Shown in pieces: positions 8,648 through 17,926 of a DNA stretch of 64,000 bases. The stretch comes from Mangrovibacterium diazotrophicum (lineage in GTDB: Bacteria; Bacteroidota; Bacteroidia; Bacteroidales; Prolixibacteraceae), in NCBI RefSeq assembly GCF_003610535.1, contig NZ_RAPN01000002.1:310001-374000 (forward strand), in the 5' to 3' direction. Position numbers and translations under genes: made by a program. The notes beneath the pieces are model-generated. The model searched no databases. It was given only the letters and a program-made list of their open reading frames with translations, and was not told the DNA's origin. Positions within the stretch are counted from its first letter, which is position 1. Each line of letters begins with the position of its first letter.

Positions 8648-8702
8648 TGGCAGAGAGCAAAGGGCATGGAGGATAGGGCAAAGAGCGAAGAAACGTCACC
8701 CC

Positions 8703-9407
8703 ATGCAAAAACTCGAAACACAAAACCCGAAGCTCGTAACTCTTAACACAACACGAAATTTGAAACTTGTCAACTTACATACACATTTCCCGTTAACCGG
8801 TCAGCAAATCGGACTGGTGAATCACAATGTTTTGTTGCCCTTCCAACCGCAAGCGGAACAATTTTATTCGGTTGGGCTGCATCCCTGGGATTTGGATCAG
8901 GCAACTGATGATAAATGGCTCGATACATTGGAATCACTTTTGGCACACCCGCAGGTGTTGGCCGTCGGCGAGTGTGGTATCGACCGGACATTGGAAACCC
9001 CGGTTGAGAAGCAAATCCACTTTTTCCGACGACAACTTGAATTGGCTGAAAAACACGCCAGGCCGCTGATTTTGCATGCTGTGCGTAGTTATTCAGATCT
9101 CCTTCAACTCAAAAAACAAAGCGCGTCCAAATTGCCCTGGATTTTACATGGCTACCAAGCCAATGCTGAGACCACCAAACAGCTGGCACAAATGGGTTTC
9201 TATTTCTCGCTCGGCACTGCCCTTTTGAACGATCGTCAAAAACTCAACCAATCATTGGCCGAAATACCACCCTCACAGCTATTTTTCGAAACCGACGAGA
9301 GCACTGAAAATATTGAAAGTATTTATATTTTTGCCGCCGGGCAACTGAAAACGACCGCAGAAAAGCTACGCTATCAGGTGCTTGAGAATTATCAACGTAT
9401 ATTTTGA
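8703..9407 (+). CDS. TatD-family metal-dependent hydrolase
   Basis: A TIM-barrel amidohydrolase of the TatD DNase family. Metal and active-site signatures: HxH in NLHTHFP near the N-terminus, Glu in AVGECGIDR, His in LILHAVR, His in WILHGYQ, and Asp in FFETDES. These enzymes act as 3'-5' exonucleases or deoxyribonucleases, though physiological roles vary. The start is uncertain. ATG at 8703 gives 234 residues, while TTG at 8760 begins four residues before the NLHTH motif; the 19 residues between are not family-like. Four bases separate its stop from tcdA, so they are probably co-transcribed. Confidence 0.82.
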   Translation: MQKLETQNPKLVTLNTTRNLKLVNLHTHFPLTGQQIGLVNHNVLLPFQPQAEQFYSVGLHPWDLDQATDDKWLDTLESLLAHPQVLAVGECGIDRTLETPVEKQIHFFRRQLELAEKHARPLILHAVRSYSDLLQLKKQSASKLPWILHGYQANAETTKQLAQMGFYFSLGTALLNDRQKLNQSLAEIPPSQLFFETDESTENIESIYIFAAGQLKTTAEKLRYQVLENYQRIF

Positions 9408-9410
9408 CAA

Positions 9411-10133
9411 ATGAAGAACTGGCAGGAACGAACCCTTTTGATGTTGGGTGAAGAAGGATTGGCAAAACTAACCAACGCACATGTACTGGTTGTTGGATTA
9501 GGCGGAGTTGGAGCGTATGCAGCAGAACAAATTTGCCGCGCCGGAGTGGGTAAAATGACAATCGTTGACGGCGATGTGGTGGAAGCCACCAACCGCAACC
9601 GCCAGTTGCCGGCCCTGATCAGTAACGACGGCAAACCCAAGGCTGAAATTATGGGTGCCCGATTCCGCGACATCAACCCGAATATTGAAGTAACCGTTAT
9701 CAACGAGTACCTCAAGGACGATCGCATGATCGAAATCCTCGAGGCCGACAAATACGACTATGTGGTTGACGCCATTGATACCCTTTCGCCCAAGGTATTC
9801 CTGATTTACCACAGCGTACAACGCAACATCCCGATCGTCAGTTCCATGGGTGCCGGGGGCAAATTCGACCCGACACAAATTCGCAACAGCGACATTTCAA
9901 AATCGTATAACTGCAAGCTGGCCCGGATGCTACGAAAACGTCTTTACAAATTGGGGGTTCGCAAAGGCGTTCAGGTGGTGTTCTCGCCCGAAGAGGTAGA
10001 CAAAGAACGGGTGCGTGTTGAAGAAGGCCGAAACAAGAAATCAGCTGTAGGAACGATATCGTACATGCCGCCACTGTTTGGCTGCCACATTGCATCGGTT
10101 GTCATTCGAAATTTGCTTGGAGAAAATATCTGA
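9411..10133 (+). CDS. tcdA: tRNA threonylcarbamoyladenosine dehydratase
   Basis: A 240-residue ThiF/E1-like enzyme that cyclises N6-threonylcarbamoyladenosine (t6A) at tRNA position 37 into ct6A using ATP. Visible are the ATP-binding glycine loop VLVVGLGGVGAYAAEQICRAG, the adjoining VDGDVVEATNRNRQ stretch typical of the CsdL/TcdA branch, and the downstream DAIDTLSPK segment. Length matches TcdA (about 240-270). It follows a tRNA-editing domain and a TatD protein, forming a small cluster with a tRNA-quality theme. Confidence 0.92.
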   Translation: MKNWQERTLLMLGEEGLAKLTNAHVLVVGLGGVGAYAAEQICRAGVGKMTIVDGDVVEATNRNRQLPALISNDGKPKAEIMGARFRDINPNIEVTVINEYLKDDRMIEILEADKYDYVVDAIDTLSPKVFLIYHSVQRNIPIVSSMGAGGKFDPTQIRNSDISKSYNCKLARMLRKRLYKLGVRKGVQVVFSPEEVDKERVRVEEGRNKKSAVGTISYMPPLFGCHIASVVIRNLLGENI

Positions 10134-10173
10134 TTGGTACAATCATTGTTGCTCGTACAAAAACGCTGAAACC

Positions 10174-10914
10174 ATGAAAACAACGCCGCTCTTCTCTCTT
10201 TTGTCAATCACCGCAATTCTTCTTTTATCTTCCTGTACAGGGCCACAGAAGATCACCAAATTGGTTCCGGAAGAAGAACCACAAAAATGGTTGTACGGTC
10301 AGGCTTTGGTCGTCGACTCGGTATACGGCATCAATTATGAAATCGGCTTCGACCGATACGAGGATGGGGCCTATTGGTTTGACTTTCATATTACCAACCG
10401 TTCCAACATGCCGCTGTTGGTTGATCCATCGCAGTTTACCTGCCAGGCATTCGATGCCTTGATGAATCCGAAGACATTGGAGCCCGTCAATGCTATCGAC
10501 CCCGAAGGTAAAATCCTGCAATTCGACAAAGGCATTGCCAGCAACGAAAATATTGCCCGAAACAGAACTGGACTTGTCATCATGGGTATTGGCGCCAGTA
10601 TCGTGGCCAATGCCATCATAGGCACCGAAAACCCGGCCAACGATAACATCCGCTACGCCGTTACCGACGGCATTATGAGTACAGCTATTGCCGCAGGAGA
10701 CGAAGCACGTTTCCAGGCACAGAACCTGAACGATCTGAAAGAAGCCTGGGAAAACGGAACAATTCGGAAGACAACATTGGAGACCAATTTTTCGATGCAC
10801 GGGAAAGTCTTCTTCCCCGGCACACCCGATGCCAGCTTCCTGAAATTATTTATACCGGTTGATGACGAAACACTTGAATTTGATTACAAGCAATTGCAAC
10901 TCGCTGTCAAATAG
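10174..10914 (+). CDS. Hypothetical lipoprotein
   Basis: A 246-residue protein of unrecognised family. The ATG at 10174 gives a lipoprotein signal ending in the lipobox LSSC (Cys at about residue 18), so the mature form should be lipid-anchored in the envelope. The mature part looks mainly beta-stranded in its first half (YEDGAYWFDFHITNRSNMP resembles an immunoglobulin-like domain) and has a glycine/alanine-rich hydrophobic stretch near residues 125-150. It starts 40 bases after tcdA and may be read through from it. No function can be assigned. Confidence 0.75.
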   Translation: MKTTPLFSLLSITAILLLSSCTGPQKITKLVPEEEPQKWLYGQALVVDSVYGINYEIGFDRYEDGAYWFDFHITNRSNMPLLVDPSQFTCQAFDALMNPKTLEPVNAIDPEGKILQFDKGIASNENIARNRTGLVIMGIGASIVANAIIGTENPANDNIRYAVTDGIMSTAIAAGDEARFQAQNLNDLKEAWENGTIRKTTLETNFSMHGKVFFPGTPDASFLKLFIPVDDETLEFDYKQLQLAVK

Positions 10915-11000
10915 TCTTCAATCAAACCTATAAAAGTAAAATTTAGCCACCTCCCTGAATTTCTTTCTTCGTAGTTATTTTTATTTTTTCCAAATAAGCC

Positions 11001-11032
11001 TTTGCGATTATTAAAACATTTTCCTAGGTTTG
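11001..11032 (+). promoter_or_regulatory. Consensus Bacteroidetes promoter of the methionine operon
   Basis: TTTG at 11001-11004, a 20-base spacer and TAGGTTTG at 11025-11032: an exact match to the TTTG-N19-21-TAnnTTTG pattern of the primary Bacteroidetes sigma factor. The expected start of RNA is near 11037-11040, about 20 bases before the Met-rich leader ORF and about 205 bases before the aspartokinase-like gene. Confidence 0.8.
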
Positions 11033-11056
11033 TCGGAAATATCACTCTATACTCGG

Positions 11057-11152
11057 ATGATTAACAGCAAAACATACTCTCTTTCTGCAAGCACCACTTC
11101 CATGATGCTTTCTGCTGTTTTCATGCCTTCCATGTCTATGTGCATGCGATAG
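11057..11152 (+). CDS. Methionine-rich leader peptide (31 aa) of the met operon
   Basis: An ATG-to-TAG ORF of 31 codons lying between the operon promoter and the first enzyme gene. Besides the start, Met occurs at positions 16, 17, 23, 26, 28 and 30, so six of the last sixteen codons are ATG (SMMLSAVFMPSMSMCMR). Clusters of the codon for the pathway's end product just before a structured RNA are the hallmark of leader-peptide attenuation, as in trp, his and leu operons. The genes downstream make methionine. The peptide itself probably has no function; ribosome stalling on it would be the signal. Coding status is inferred. Confidence 0.7.
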   Translation: MINSKTYSLSASTTSMMLSAVFMPSMSMCMR

Positions 11153-11191
11153 CCTTCATTCGGTATTCCCCCGGGATATGGATTGAAGGCG
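11123..11191 (+). promoter_or_regulatory. Candidate methionine attenuator: two mutually exclusive RNA stems
   Basis: GCCTTCA (11152-11158) pairs perfectly with TGAAGGC (11184-11190). The segment ATGCCTTC (11123-11130), inside the Met-codon run, can instead pair with GAAGGCGT (11185-11192, one G-T wobble). The two structures compete for the same 3' arm. A ribosome held at Met codons would cover the first partner; a ribosome at the stop codon would cover the second. No T-run follows the stem, so control could act on translation or on Rho rather than by a classic intrinsic terminator. Which fold is the OFF state cannot be told by eye. Confidence 0.6.
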
Positions 11192-11244
11192 TATAAATTC
11201 TGAGTGTAAAATTTCCTCTACTTTATTTTCAAAAATATTAGGCT

Positions 11245-12600
11245 ATGTCCGAATGTATTGTCCGGTTTAGCGGTAATAACCTGAAAGAACCGCTTGTACT
11301 TAACAGTTTGGTCAAATTGCTTGATCAAGCCAATTCGAAACATGTTTTAGTGATCTCTTCACCACGCGAAATACAATCGCTGCTTGCGTTGGGGATCAAA
11401 ACATTGAGTAGTCCCGGTGGCAAACCGGAGTTGTTAATTGCGCAAATCAAAGCTGAAATAAACGCCATTAAAGCGATTTATAAACTCGGTCCCTCGGCGC
11501 AGTTAAAAAGCCAAATGGAAAAGTTGGAAATCCTGTTAAAAGGAATTCATTATACCGGCGACTTCTCTCCAGCCCTACAGGATCAGGTGCTTACATTTGC
11601 TGAAAAAATCTCGGCAATCCTGGTTGCTGAAATTTTGCTGTCGCACCAAATAGAATCGCAAACGATTTTCCCTGAAGACCTTGGGTTGATTGTAACTGAG
11701 GAATTCGGGAATGCCACTGTCTCAATTTCAGAAACAGCAGCAAAAGTAAAAGCAGCAGAATTTGGCAAAATAACATTGATCCCTGGATCTTACGGCGTCA
11801 CCAAAGGTGGAAAAATTGCCCGGATCGGCGATCGTGCAGCAGACTACACTGCTGCCACACTGGCGTCCATTTTCGATGCATCTCACCTGGAACTTTGGCA
11901 AATCGGAACTCCCTTCAAAACGGCAGATGAGAAATATGTCGACAATCCGTCGTACATCGAAAGCCTGACTTACGCAGAAGCCTCGGAGCTGTCCTACTTC
12001 AACTACTCGGGTATTCACCCCCGAATTGTTGAGCCTTTAGTCGACAAACATATTCCGATTCTGGTCTACGAACTGAAAGACGGAGAAAAAATACTGCACA
12101 CCAGAATCAATTCAAAAAGCATCATTGCACCGCAGGTTGTCAAAAGCGTAGCGCACACCGACGATATTGCCGTTTTGAAGCTCAATGGTCCGGGTGTTGG
12201 GTTCAAACCGGGTATCCTGGCAAAGGTAACCGGCGCATTCAACAAGAACCATATTAATATCCGATCTGTTATTACCGCACAAACCAGCATCAATATCATG
12301 ATCGATAAAGCATCAACCGCACAAGTTCGCCAATTAACGCAGGAACTCAACCTTCCCTCCGTGAGCCAGGTTGAAATTGAAGACAAAGTCTCGCTGATTG
12401 CAATTGTCGGTCACGGAATGCAACAAAACCACGGTATTTCTGCTTCGCTGTTTACAGCTGTCGCCAAAAACAAAATCAATGTGCTTTTGAGCGGATCCGG
12501 GGCTTCCGACCTGGTTAGCTACCTGGTGGTCGACGAGCAGGACAAAGCCAAAGCCATTCAGGAAATACACAAGATTTTCTTCACAAAAACAGACGCATAA
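11245..12600 (+). CDS. Aspartokinase-family protein with altered catalytic motifs and ACT domains
   Basis: A 451-residue protein with the aspartokinase layout: an amino-acid kinase domain (about residues 1-290) and two C-terminal ACT-type regulatory domains (VGFKPGILAKVTGAFNKN and HGISASLFTAVAKNKINV). Aspartokinase makes aspartyl phosphate, the first step to lysine, threonine and methionine. The usual signatures are changed: K-F-G-G-T-S becomes RFSGNN near the N-terminus, and GRGGSD before YTAA becomes IGDRAADYTAATLA. It may be a divergent enzyme or an inactive sensor. It is the first enzyme gene after the Met leader and precedes metY and metA. Confidence 0.8.
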   Translation: MSECIVRFSGNNLKEPLVLNSLVKLLDQANSKHVLVISSPREIQSLLALGIKTLSSPGGKPELLIAQIKAEINAIKAIYKLGPSAQLKSQMEKLEILLKGIHYTGDFSPALQDQVLTFAEKISAILVAEILLSHQIESQTIFPEDLGLIVTEEFGNATVSISETAAKVKAAEFGKITLIPGSYGVTKGGKIARIGDRAADYTAATLASIFDASHLELWQIGTPFKTADEKYVDNPSYIESLTYAEASELSYFNYSGIHPRIVEPLVDKHIPILVYELKDGEKILHTRINSKSIIAPQVVKSVAHTDDIAVLKLNGPGVGFKPGILAKVTGAFNKNHINIRSVITAQTSINIMIDKASTAQVRQLTQELNLPSVSQVEIEDKVSLIAIVGHGMQQNHGISASLFTAVAKNKINVLLSGSGASDLVSYLVVDEQDKAKAIQEIHKIFFTKTDA

Positions 12601-12617
12601 AAATTTCACATACCTAA

Positions 12618-13931
<1,314 letters not shown>

Positions 13932-13947
13932 CTTGTAAATCAGCATA

Positions 13948-13968
13948 ACCCGGAGCAATGCTCCGGGT
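13948..13968 (+). other. Intercistronic stem-loop between metY and metA
   Basis: Perfect 9-bp stem ACCCGGAGC / GCTCCGGGT with a 3-base loop. No T-run follows, so it is more likely an mRNA processing or stability element, or a weak attenuator that lowers metA relative to metY. Confidence 0.6.
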
Positions 13969-13992
13969 ACATTATAAAAAAGGAAAATTGTT

Positions 13993-14910
13993 ATGCCATT
14001 AAATATTCCCGACAAATTACCTGCAATTGAATTGTTGCTTCAGGAAAACATCTTCGTGATTGATCAGACGCGGGCTGCCCAACAGGATATTCGTCCGCTA
14101 AAAATCGTCATTCTGAACCTGATGCCACTCAAAATTACGACTGAGACGGATTTACTTCGGGTTTTGTCGAACTCGCCTTTGCAGATCGAAATTGATTTTC
14201 TGAAAATTAAGGATCACGAGCACAAGCACACTTCTGCCGAGCACATGGCCACTTTTTACAAAACGTTCGATCAGATCAAAAAGCAGAAATTTGATGGTAT
14301 GATTATTACCGGTGCTCCGGTCGAGCATCTTCCTTTTGAAGAGGTAACCTATTGGGATGAAATTCGCGAGATCATGGATTGGTCGTTGACCAATGTGACG
14401 TCCTCGCTGTTTATTTGCTGGGCGTCGCAGGCTGCATTGTTTCATTTCTACGGTATTCCAAAATATGCGCTCGACAAGAAAATGTTCGGTGTGTTTCAGC
14501 ACCGGATCTCCGATCGGAAGATTCCTATTTTCCGCGGATTCGACGATGAATATTACGTGCCTCACTCCCGTCACACCGAAGTGCGGGCCGAAGATATCGA
14601 GAAAGTTGAAGGACTGGATATCATCTCTTCATCTGACGTATCGGGAGTCAACATGGTTATGGCACGCAATGGACGCCAGATTTTCATTACCGGGCACGCC
14701 GAATATTCAAGAATGACGCTGGACGGCGAATATAAAAGGGATGTCTCGAAAAATCTCCCGATTGAAGTTCCGGCCAACTATTACCCCAACGACGATCCGA
14801 ATGAAAAGCCGGTTCTGCGCTGGCGTTCGGCGGCTGACTTGCTGTTTACAAACTGGTTAAACTATTACGTTTACCAGGAAACACCGTACAACCTCGACGA
14901 CATTAAATAA
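13993..14910 (+). CDS. metA: Homoserine O-acyltransferase, probably acetyl-CoA specific
   Basis: A 305-residue MetA-family enzyme that acylates homoserine. The catalytic cysteine is in FICWASQAALFHFYGIPK (near residue 142), and the His and Glu of the triad are in FITGHAEYSRMTL. Residue 111, in GAPVEHLPFEE, is Glu. In this family Glu at 111 goes with acetyl-CoA use and Gly with succinyl-CoA use, so the product is probably O-acetylhomoserine, as required by the preceding metY. Length and ends match the family. The operon is closed by a strong terminator. Confidence 0.92.
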   Translation: MPLNIPDKLPAIELLLQENIFVIDQTRAAQQDIRPLKIVILNLMPLKITTETDLLRVLSNSPLQIEIDFLKIKDHEHKHTSAEHMATFYKTFDQIKKQKFDGMIITGAPVEHLPFEEVTYWDEIREIMDWSLTNVTSSLFICWASQAALFHFYGIPKYALDKKMFGVFQHRISDRKIPIFRGFDDEYYVPHSRHTEVRAEDIEKVEGLDIISSSDVSGVNMVMARNGRQIFITGHAEYSRMTLDGEYKRDVSKNLPIEVPANYYPNDDPNEKPVLRWRSAADLLFTNWLNYYVYQETPYNLDDIK

Positions 14911-14958
14911 ATTTTGGTTCTCGGCATTGAAAACCGACGAATACAAAATGATAAAATT

Positions 14959-14997
14959 AAGCCCCGGAAGCCGGATTCTCTGCTTCGGGGCTTTTTT
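14959..14997 (+). terminator. Rho-independent terminator after metA
   Basis: Stem AAGCCCCG-(G)-AAGC / GCTTCGGGGCTT with one bulged G and a 10-base loop, running into TTTTTT. Confidence 0.9.
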
Positions 14998-15045
14998 CTT
15001 CTTCCGGAAAATGCCTAATTTTAGGCGAACCAAAAAACACAAACG

Positions 15046-15702
15046 ATGACTCAACAGAAGAAGTTCGCAGTTGTTCTTTCCGGTTGCGGCGTTTACGACG
15101 GCGCCGAAATTCATGAAGCTACTCTTACCATGTTGGCAATTGCCAAGGCCGGCGCGTCGTACACCATCTTTGCTCCAAATATCAATCAACATCATGTTAT
15201 TAATCACCTTACCGGCGAGGAAATGCCGGAAACGCGTAATGTTTTAGTTGAATCCGCACGAATTGCCCGTGGCAAAATTCAGGATTTAAAAGAATACAAT
15301 CCGGCAGACTTCGACGCCATCGTTTTTCCGGGTGGTTTTGGTGCCGCAAAAAATCTCAGCTCTTTAGCGTTCGATGGACCAAATTGCTCGGTAAATGAAG
15401 ATGTCGTTAAAGCGGTGAAATCGACAGCTGAAGCCGGCAAACCAATCGGGGCACTCTGCATCGCTCCTGCCGTCATTGCAAAAATTTTAGGTAAAGTTGA
15501 TGTTACTATCGGAAACGATCCGGGTACAGCCGGTGCTATTGAAGCCATGGGTGGAAAACACGTCCCGGCTACGCACGGCGAAATTGTCATCGACAGAAAT
15601 TACAAAGTGGTCACAACACCTTGTTACATGCTCGACGCTACAATCGACCAAATAGAAACCGGAGCTAAGAACGTGATCAAGACCATTTTATCGATGTCTT
15701 AA
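15046..15702 (+). CDS. elbB: ElbB-like DJ-1/PfpI superfamily protein
   Basis: A 218-residue protein of the ElbB branch of the DJ-1/PfpI superfamily. It shows the N-terminal VVLSGCGVYDGAEIHEA, the glycine-rich VFPGGFGAAKNLS loop and the nucleophile elbow GALCIAPAVIAKIL with Cys at about residue 139. ElbB homologues have been described as glyoxalases acting on glyoxal/methylglyoxal-type aldehydes and were first linked to isoprenoid synthesis; the in vivo role is not settled. It is a single gene lying after the met operon terminator. Confidence 0.88.
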   Translation: MTQQKKFAVVLSGCGVYDGAEIHEATLTMLAIAKAGASYTIFAPNINQHHVINHLTGEEMPETRNVLVESARIARGKIQDLKEYNPADFDAIVFPGGFGAAKNLSSLAFDGPNCSVNEDVVKAVKSTAEAGKPIGALCIAPAVIAKILGKVDVTIGNDPGTAGAIEAMGGKHVPATHGEIVIDRNYKVVTTPCYMLDATIDQIETGAKNVIKTILSMS

Positions 15703-15977
15703 CTATTTTGAACATTATCCCATTATTTAATCACGATTAAACTAAAAAAACATCCCTATTTGCAACAAATTCTCGGAAAATAATTAAAGACAAAAGCATC
15801 CTTATTTCCTTATAATCAATTAATAACAAGCTAAAGTCGACTTTCTTAACATTAAATTTAGAAATACCACAGCTTTTATTAAAACGGGTTTAAATAAGTG
15901 GCTTTTTCAAGCCTCACCCCTCTAAATTTTTATCTTTACGTCTCAATTTTCAGAGCAATTTATACTATTTCTTCATT

Positions 15978-17288
15978 ATGAAACAAATCAAATACGTTAC
16001 GCCCGAAGAGGCTGTAAAAGTTATAAAATCCGGAGATCGTGTTCACTTAAGTAGTGTGGCTGTTACGCCTCACACGCTTATTAAACCCATGGTAGAGCGT
16101 GGTCGGAACGGAGAACTTTACGATGTAAAAATTCAGCACATCCACGTTGAAGGCAAGTTAGACTACGCAGATCCTGAATTCGAGGGAATCTTCGTTTCGG
16201 AACAGTTTTTCGTTGGTGGAAACCTGCGCAAGCAAACGCAAGCCGGCTACGCTGACTACGTGCCTGTTTTCCTGAGTGAAACTCAAAAACTGATCCGCGA
16301 AGGTTACTGCAAAGTAAACGTAGCCATGGTAATGTGCTCGGTTCCTGACAAACACGGTTATGTGTCATTGGGAACTTCGGTTGACGCAACTCTTGCGGCC
16401 ATTGAAACAGCTGATGTTGTAATCGCTGCTGTAAACCCGAACGTACCACGTGCTTTCGGCGACGCAATGGTGAATATCGACGACATTGACATTTTCGTTG
16501 AAGATGATATTCAATTGTATGCGCACGACATGGCGCCTCTTTCTGATATTGATGTCCAAATTGGTAAGAACGTTGCCGAGTTGGTTGAAGACGGAGCTTG
16601 TTTGCAAATGGGTATCGGTGGTATTCCGAACGCTGTTTTGGCACAGTTGGGTAACCACAAAGACTTGGGTGTTCACACTGAAATGTTCGCCGATGGTATT
16701 CTTCCGCTGGTTGAAGCTGGTGTTGTAACCGGTAAGCACAAAGCCATCGACAAAGGTAAAATGGTTGCTTCGTTCCTGATGGGTACCAAAGCGCTGTACG
16801 ACTTCATCGATGATAACCCACGTGTTGCCATGATGGACGTTGGTTACACCAACAGCGTGAGCGTGATTCGCCAGTTGGACAAACTGACGGCAATCAACTC
16901 AGCATTAGCAATCGACCTGACAGGTCAGGTTTGTGCCGACTCAATCGGTATCAAACACTATTCAGGTGTTGGTGGCCAAATCGACTTCATCCGTGGTGCT
17001 GGTTATTCTAAAGGTGGTAAGCCAATTATCGCTCTACCTTCAGTAACTGCAAAAGGTGTTTCTAAAATTAGCCCGATTCTTCTCCCCGGTTCAGGCGTTG
17101 TAAGTACACGCTCTAACATGCACTGGGTTGTTACCGAATTCGGAGCGGTTAACTTATACGGAAAAACATTACAGGAACGTGCTAAATTGCTGATCTCAAT
17201 TGCGCACCCCGATCACCGGGATTCGCTTGACCAGGCAGCCTTTGAGCGTTTCGGTTCTCACTTCCACTTTGTAAAAAAATCATACTAA
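15978..17288 (+). CDS. Acyl-CoA:carboxylate CoA-transferase, probably propionyl-CoA:succinate type
   Basis: A 436-residue family I CoA-transferase of the acetyl-CoA hydrolase/transferase group. The catalytic glutamate is in GVHTEMFADGILPL, preceded by the glycine loop LQMGIGGIPNAVLAQLG, and the C-terminal domain has SGVGGQIDFIRGA. Relatives include 4-hydroxybutyrate and succinate CoA-transferases. Because methylmalonyl-CoA epimerase and decarboxylase genes follow, the likely reaction is CoA transfer from propionyl-CoA to succinate, which closes the succinate-propionate cycle without spending ATP. Family is certain; substrate is inferred from context. Confidence 0.88.
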   Translation: MKQIKYVTPEEAVKVIKSGDRVHLSSVAVTPHTLIKPMVERGRNGELYDVKIQHIHVEGKLDYADPEFEGIFVSEQFFVGGNLRKQTQAGYADYVPVFLSETQKLIREGYCKVNVAMVMCSVPDKHGYVSLGTSVDATLAAIETADVVIAAVNPNVPRAFGDAMVNIDDIDIFVEDDIQLYAHDMAPLSDIDVQIGKNVAELVEDGACLQMGIGGIPNAVLAQLGNHKDLGVHTEMFADGILPLVEAGVVTGKHKAIDKGKMVASFLMGTKALYDFIDDNPRVAMMDVGYTNSVSVIRQLDKLTAINSALAIDLTGQVCADSIGIKHYSGVGGQIDFIRGAGYSKGGKPIIALPSVTAKGVSKISPILLPGSGVVSTRSNMHWVVTEFGAVNLYGKTLQERAKLLISIAHPDHRDSLDQAAFERFGSHFHFVKKSY

Positions 17289-17296
17289 ATATCTTC

Positions 17297-17328
17297 AGCG
17301 GGCAAATTTCAAATGAAGTTTGCCCGCT
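17297..17328 (+). other. Strong stem-loop between CoA-transferase and epimerase genes
   Basis: Perfect 10-bp stem AGCGGGCAAA / TTTGCCCGCT around a 12-base loop. The T-rich run comes 12 bases later rather than directly, so it may be a partial terminator or an mRNA 3'-end/processing signal. Confidence 0.6.
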
Positions 17329-17491
17329 TCACAACTAACCTTTTTAATCAAACCTCTGTATCAAGCAAACAACCAAGTCTTGATACATGGGATTTTTCGT
17401 ATCTGAATTTTCGGCAGACATTCCGAAAACGAGCAATTTTGGAGACATTTTAAAATTTATATATCATTCATTACTTAAATTATTCATAAAA

Positions 17492-17893
17492 ATGAAAATA
17501 TCTCACATTGAACACATTGGAATCGCTGTAAAAAGCCTTGAAGAAGCAATTCCTTACTACGAAAACGTTTTAGGATTGAAGTGTTACAGCATTGAAGAAG
17601 TAGCTGACCAAAAGGTAAAAACTGCTTTCTTCAAAGTTGGAGAAGTGAAAATTGAATTGTTGGAATCAACTGATCCGGAAGGACCAATTGGTAAATTCAT
17701 TGAGAAAAAAGGACAGGGTATTCACCACTTGGCTTTCGCTGTTGATGGTGTTGACGAAGCCTTAACTGAAGTTGAAGCTAACGGAGTAGCCCTGATCGAC
17801 AAAAAAGCGCGCAAAGGTGCTGAAGGACTGAACATTGGTTTCCTTCACCCAAAATCAACACTGGGTGTGTTAACAGAGCTTTGCTGCGAATAA
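17492..17893 (+). CDS. mce: Methylmalonyl-CoA epimerase
   Basis: A 133-residue vicinal-oxygen-chelate protein that interconverts (S)- and (R)-methylmalonyl-CoA. It contains the metal-binding His in IEHIGIAVKSLEEA, the conserved IELLESTDPEGPI, and the second His in GIHHLAFAVDGVDEA, with the final metal Glu in GVLTELCCE. The ATG at 17492 gives the usual family length; the longer frame adds 35 AT-rich, non-conserved residues. The gene directly precedes the decarboxylase subunits, linking the B12-dependent mutase product to the Na+ pump. Confidence 0.95.
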   Translation: MKISHIEHIGIAVKSLEEAIPYYENVLGLKCYSIEEVADQKVKTAFFKVGEVKIELLESTDPEGPIGKFIEKKGQGIHHLAFAVDGVDEALTEVEANGVALIDKKARKGAEGLNIGFLHPKSTLGVLTELCCE

Positions 17894-17926
17894 TTTTATT
17901 GACTACCAACTTTTCAATGAATTAAG

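Noticed and set aside
8439-8702. N-terminal extension of the TatD frame
   Set aside because: It overlaps the end of the tRNA-editing gene in another frame and is basic and unstructured; real homology begins near residue 20 from the ATG at 8703.
11041-11244. A SAM or T-box type riboswitch before the methionine operon
   Set aside because: I could not match conserved cores of SAM riboswitches or a T-box; the Met-rich ORF and competing stems explain the region better. A covariance-model search would settle this.
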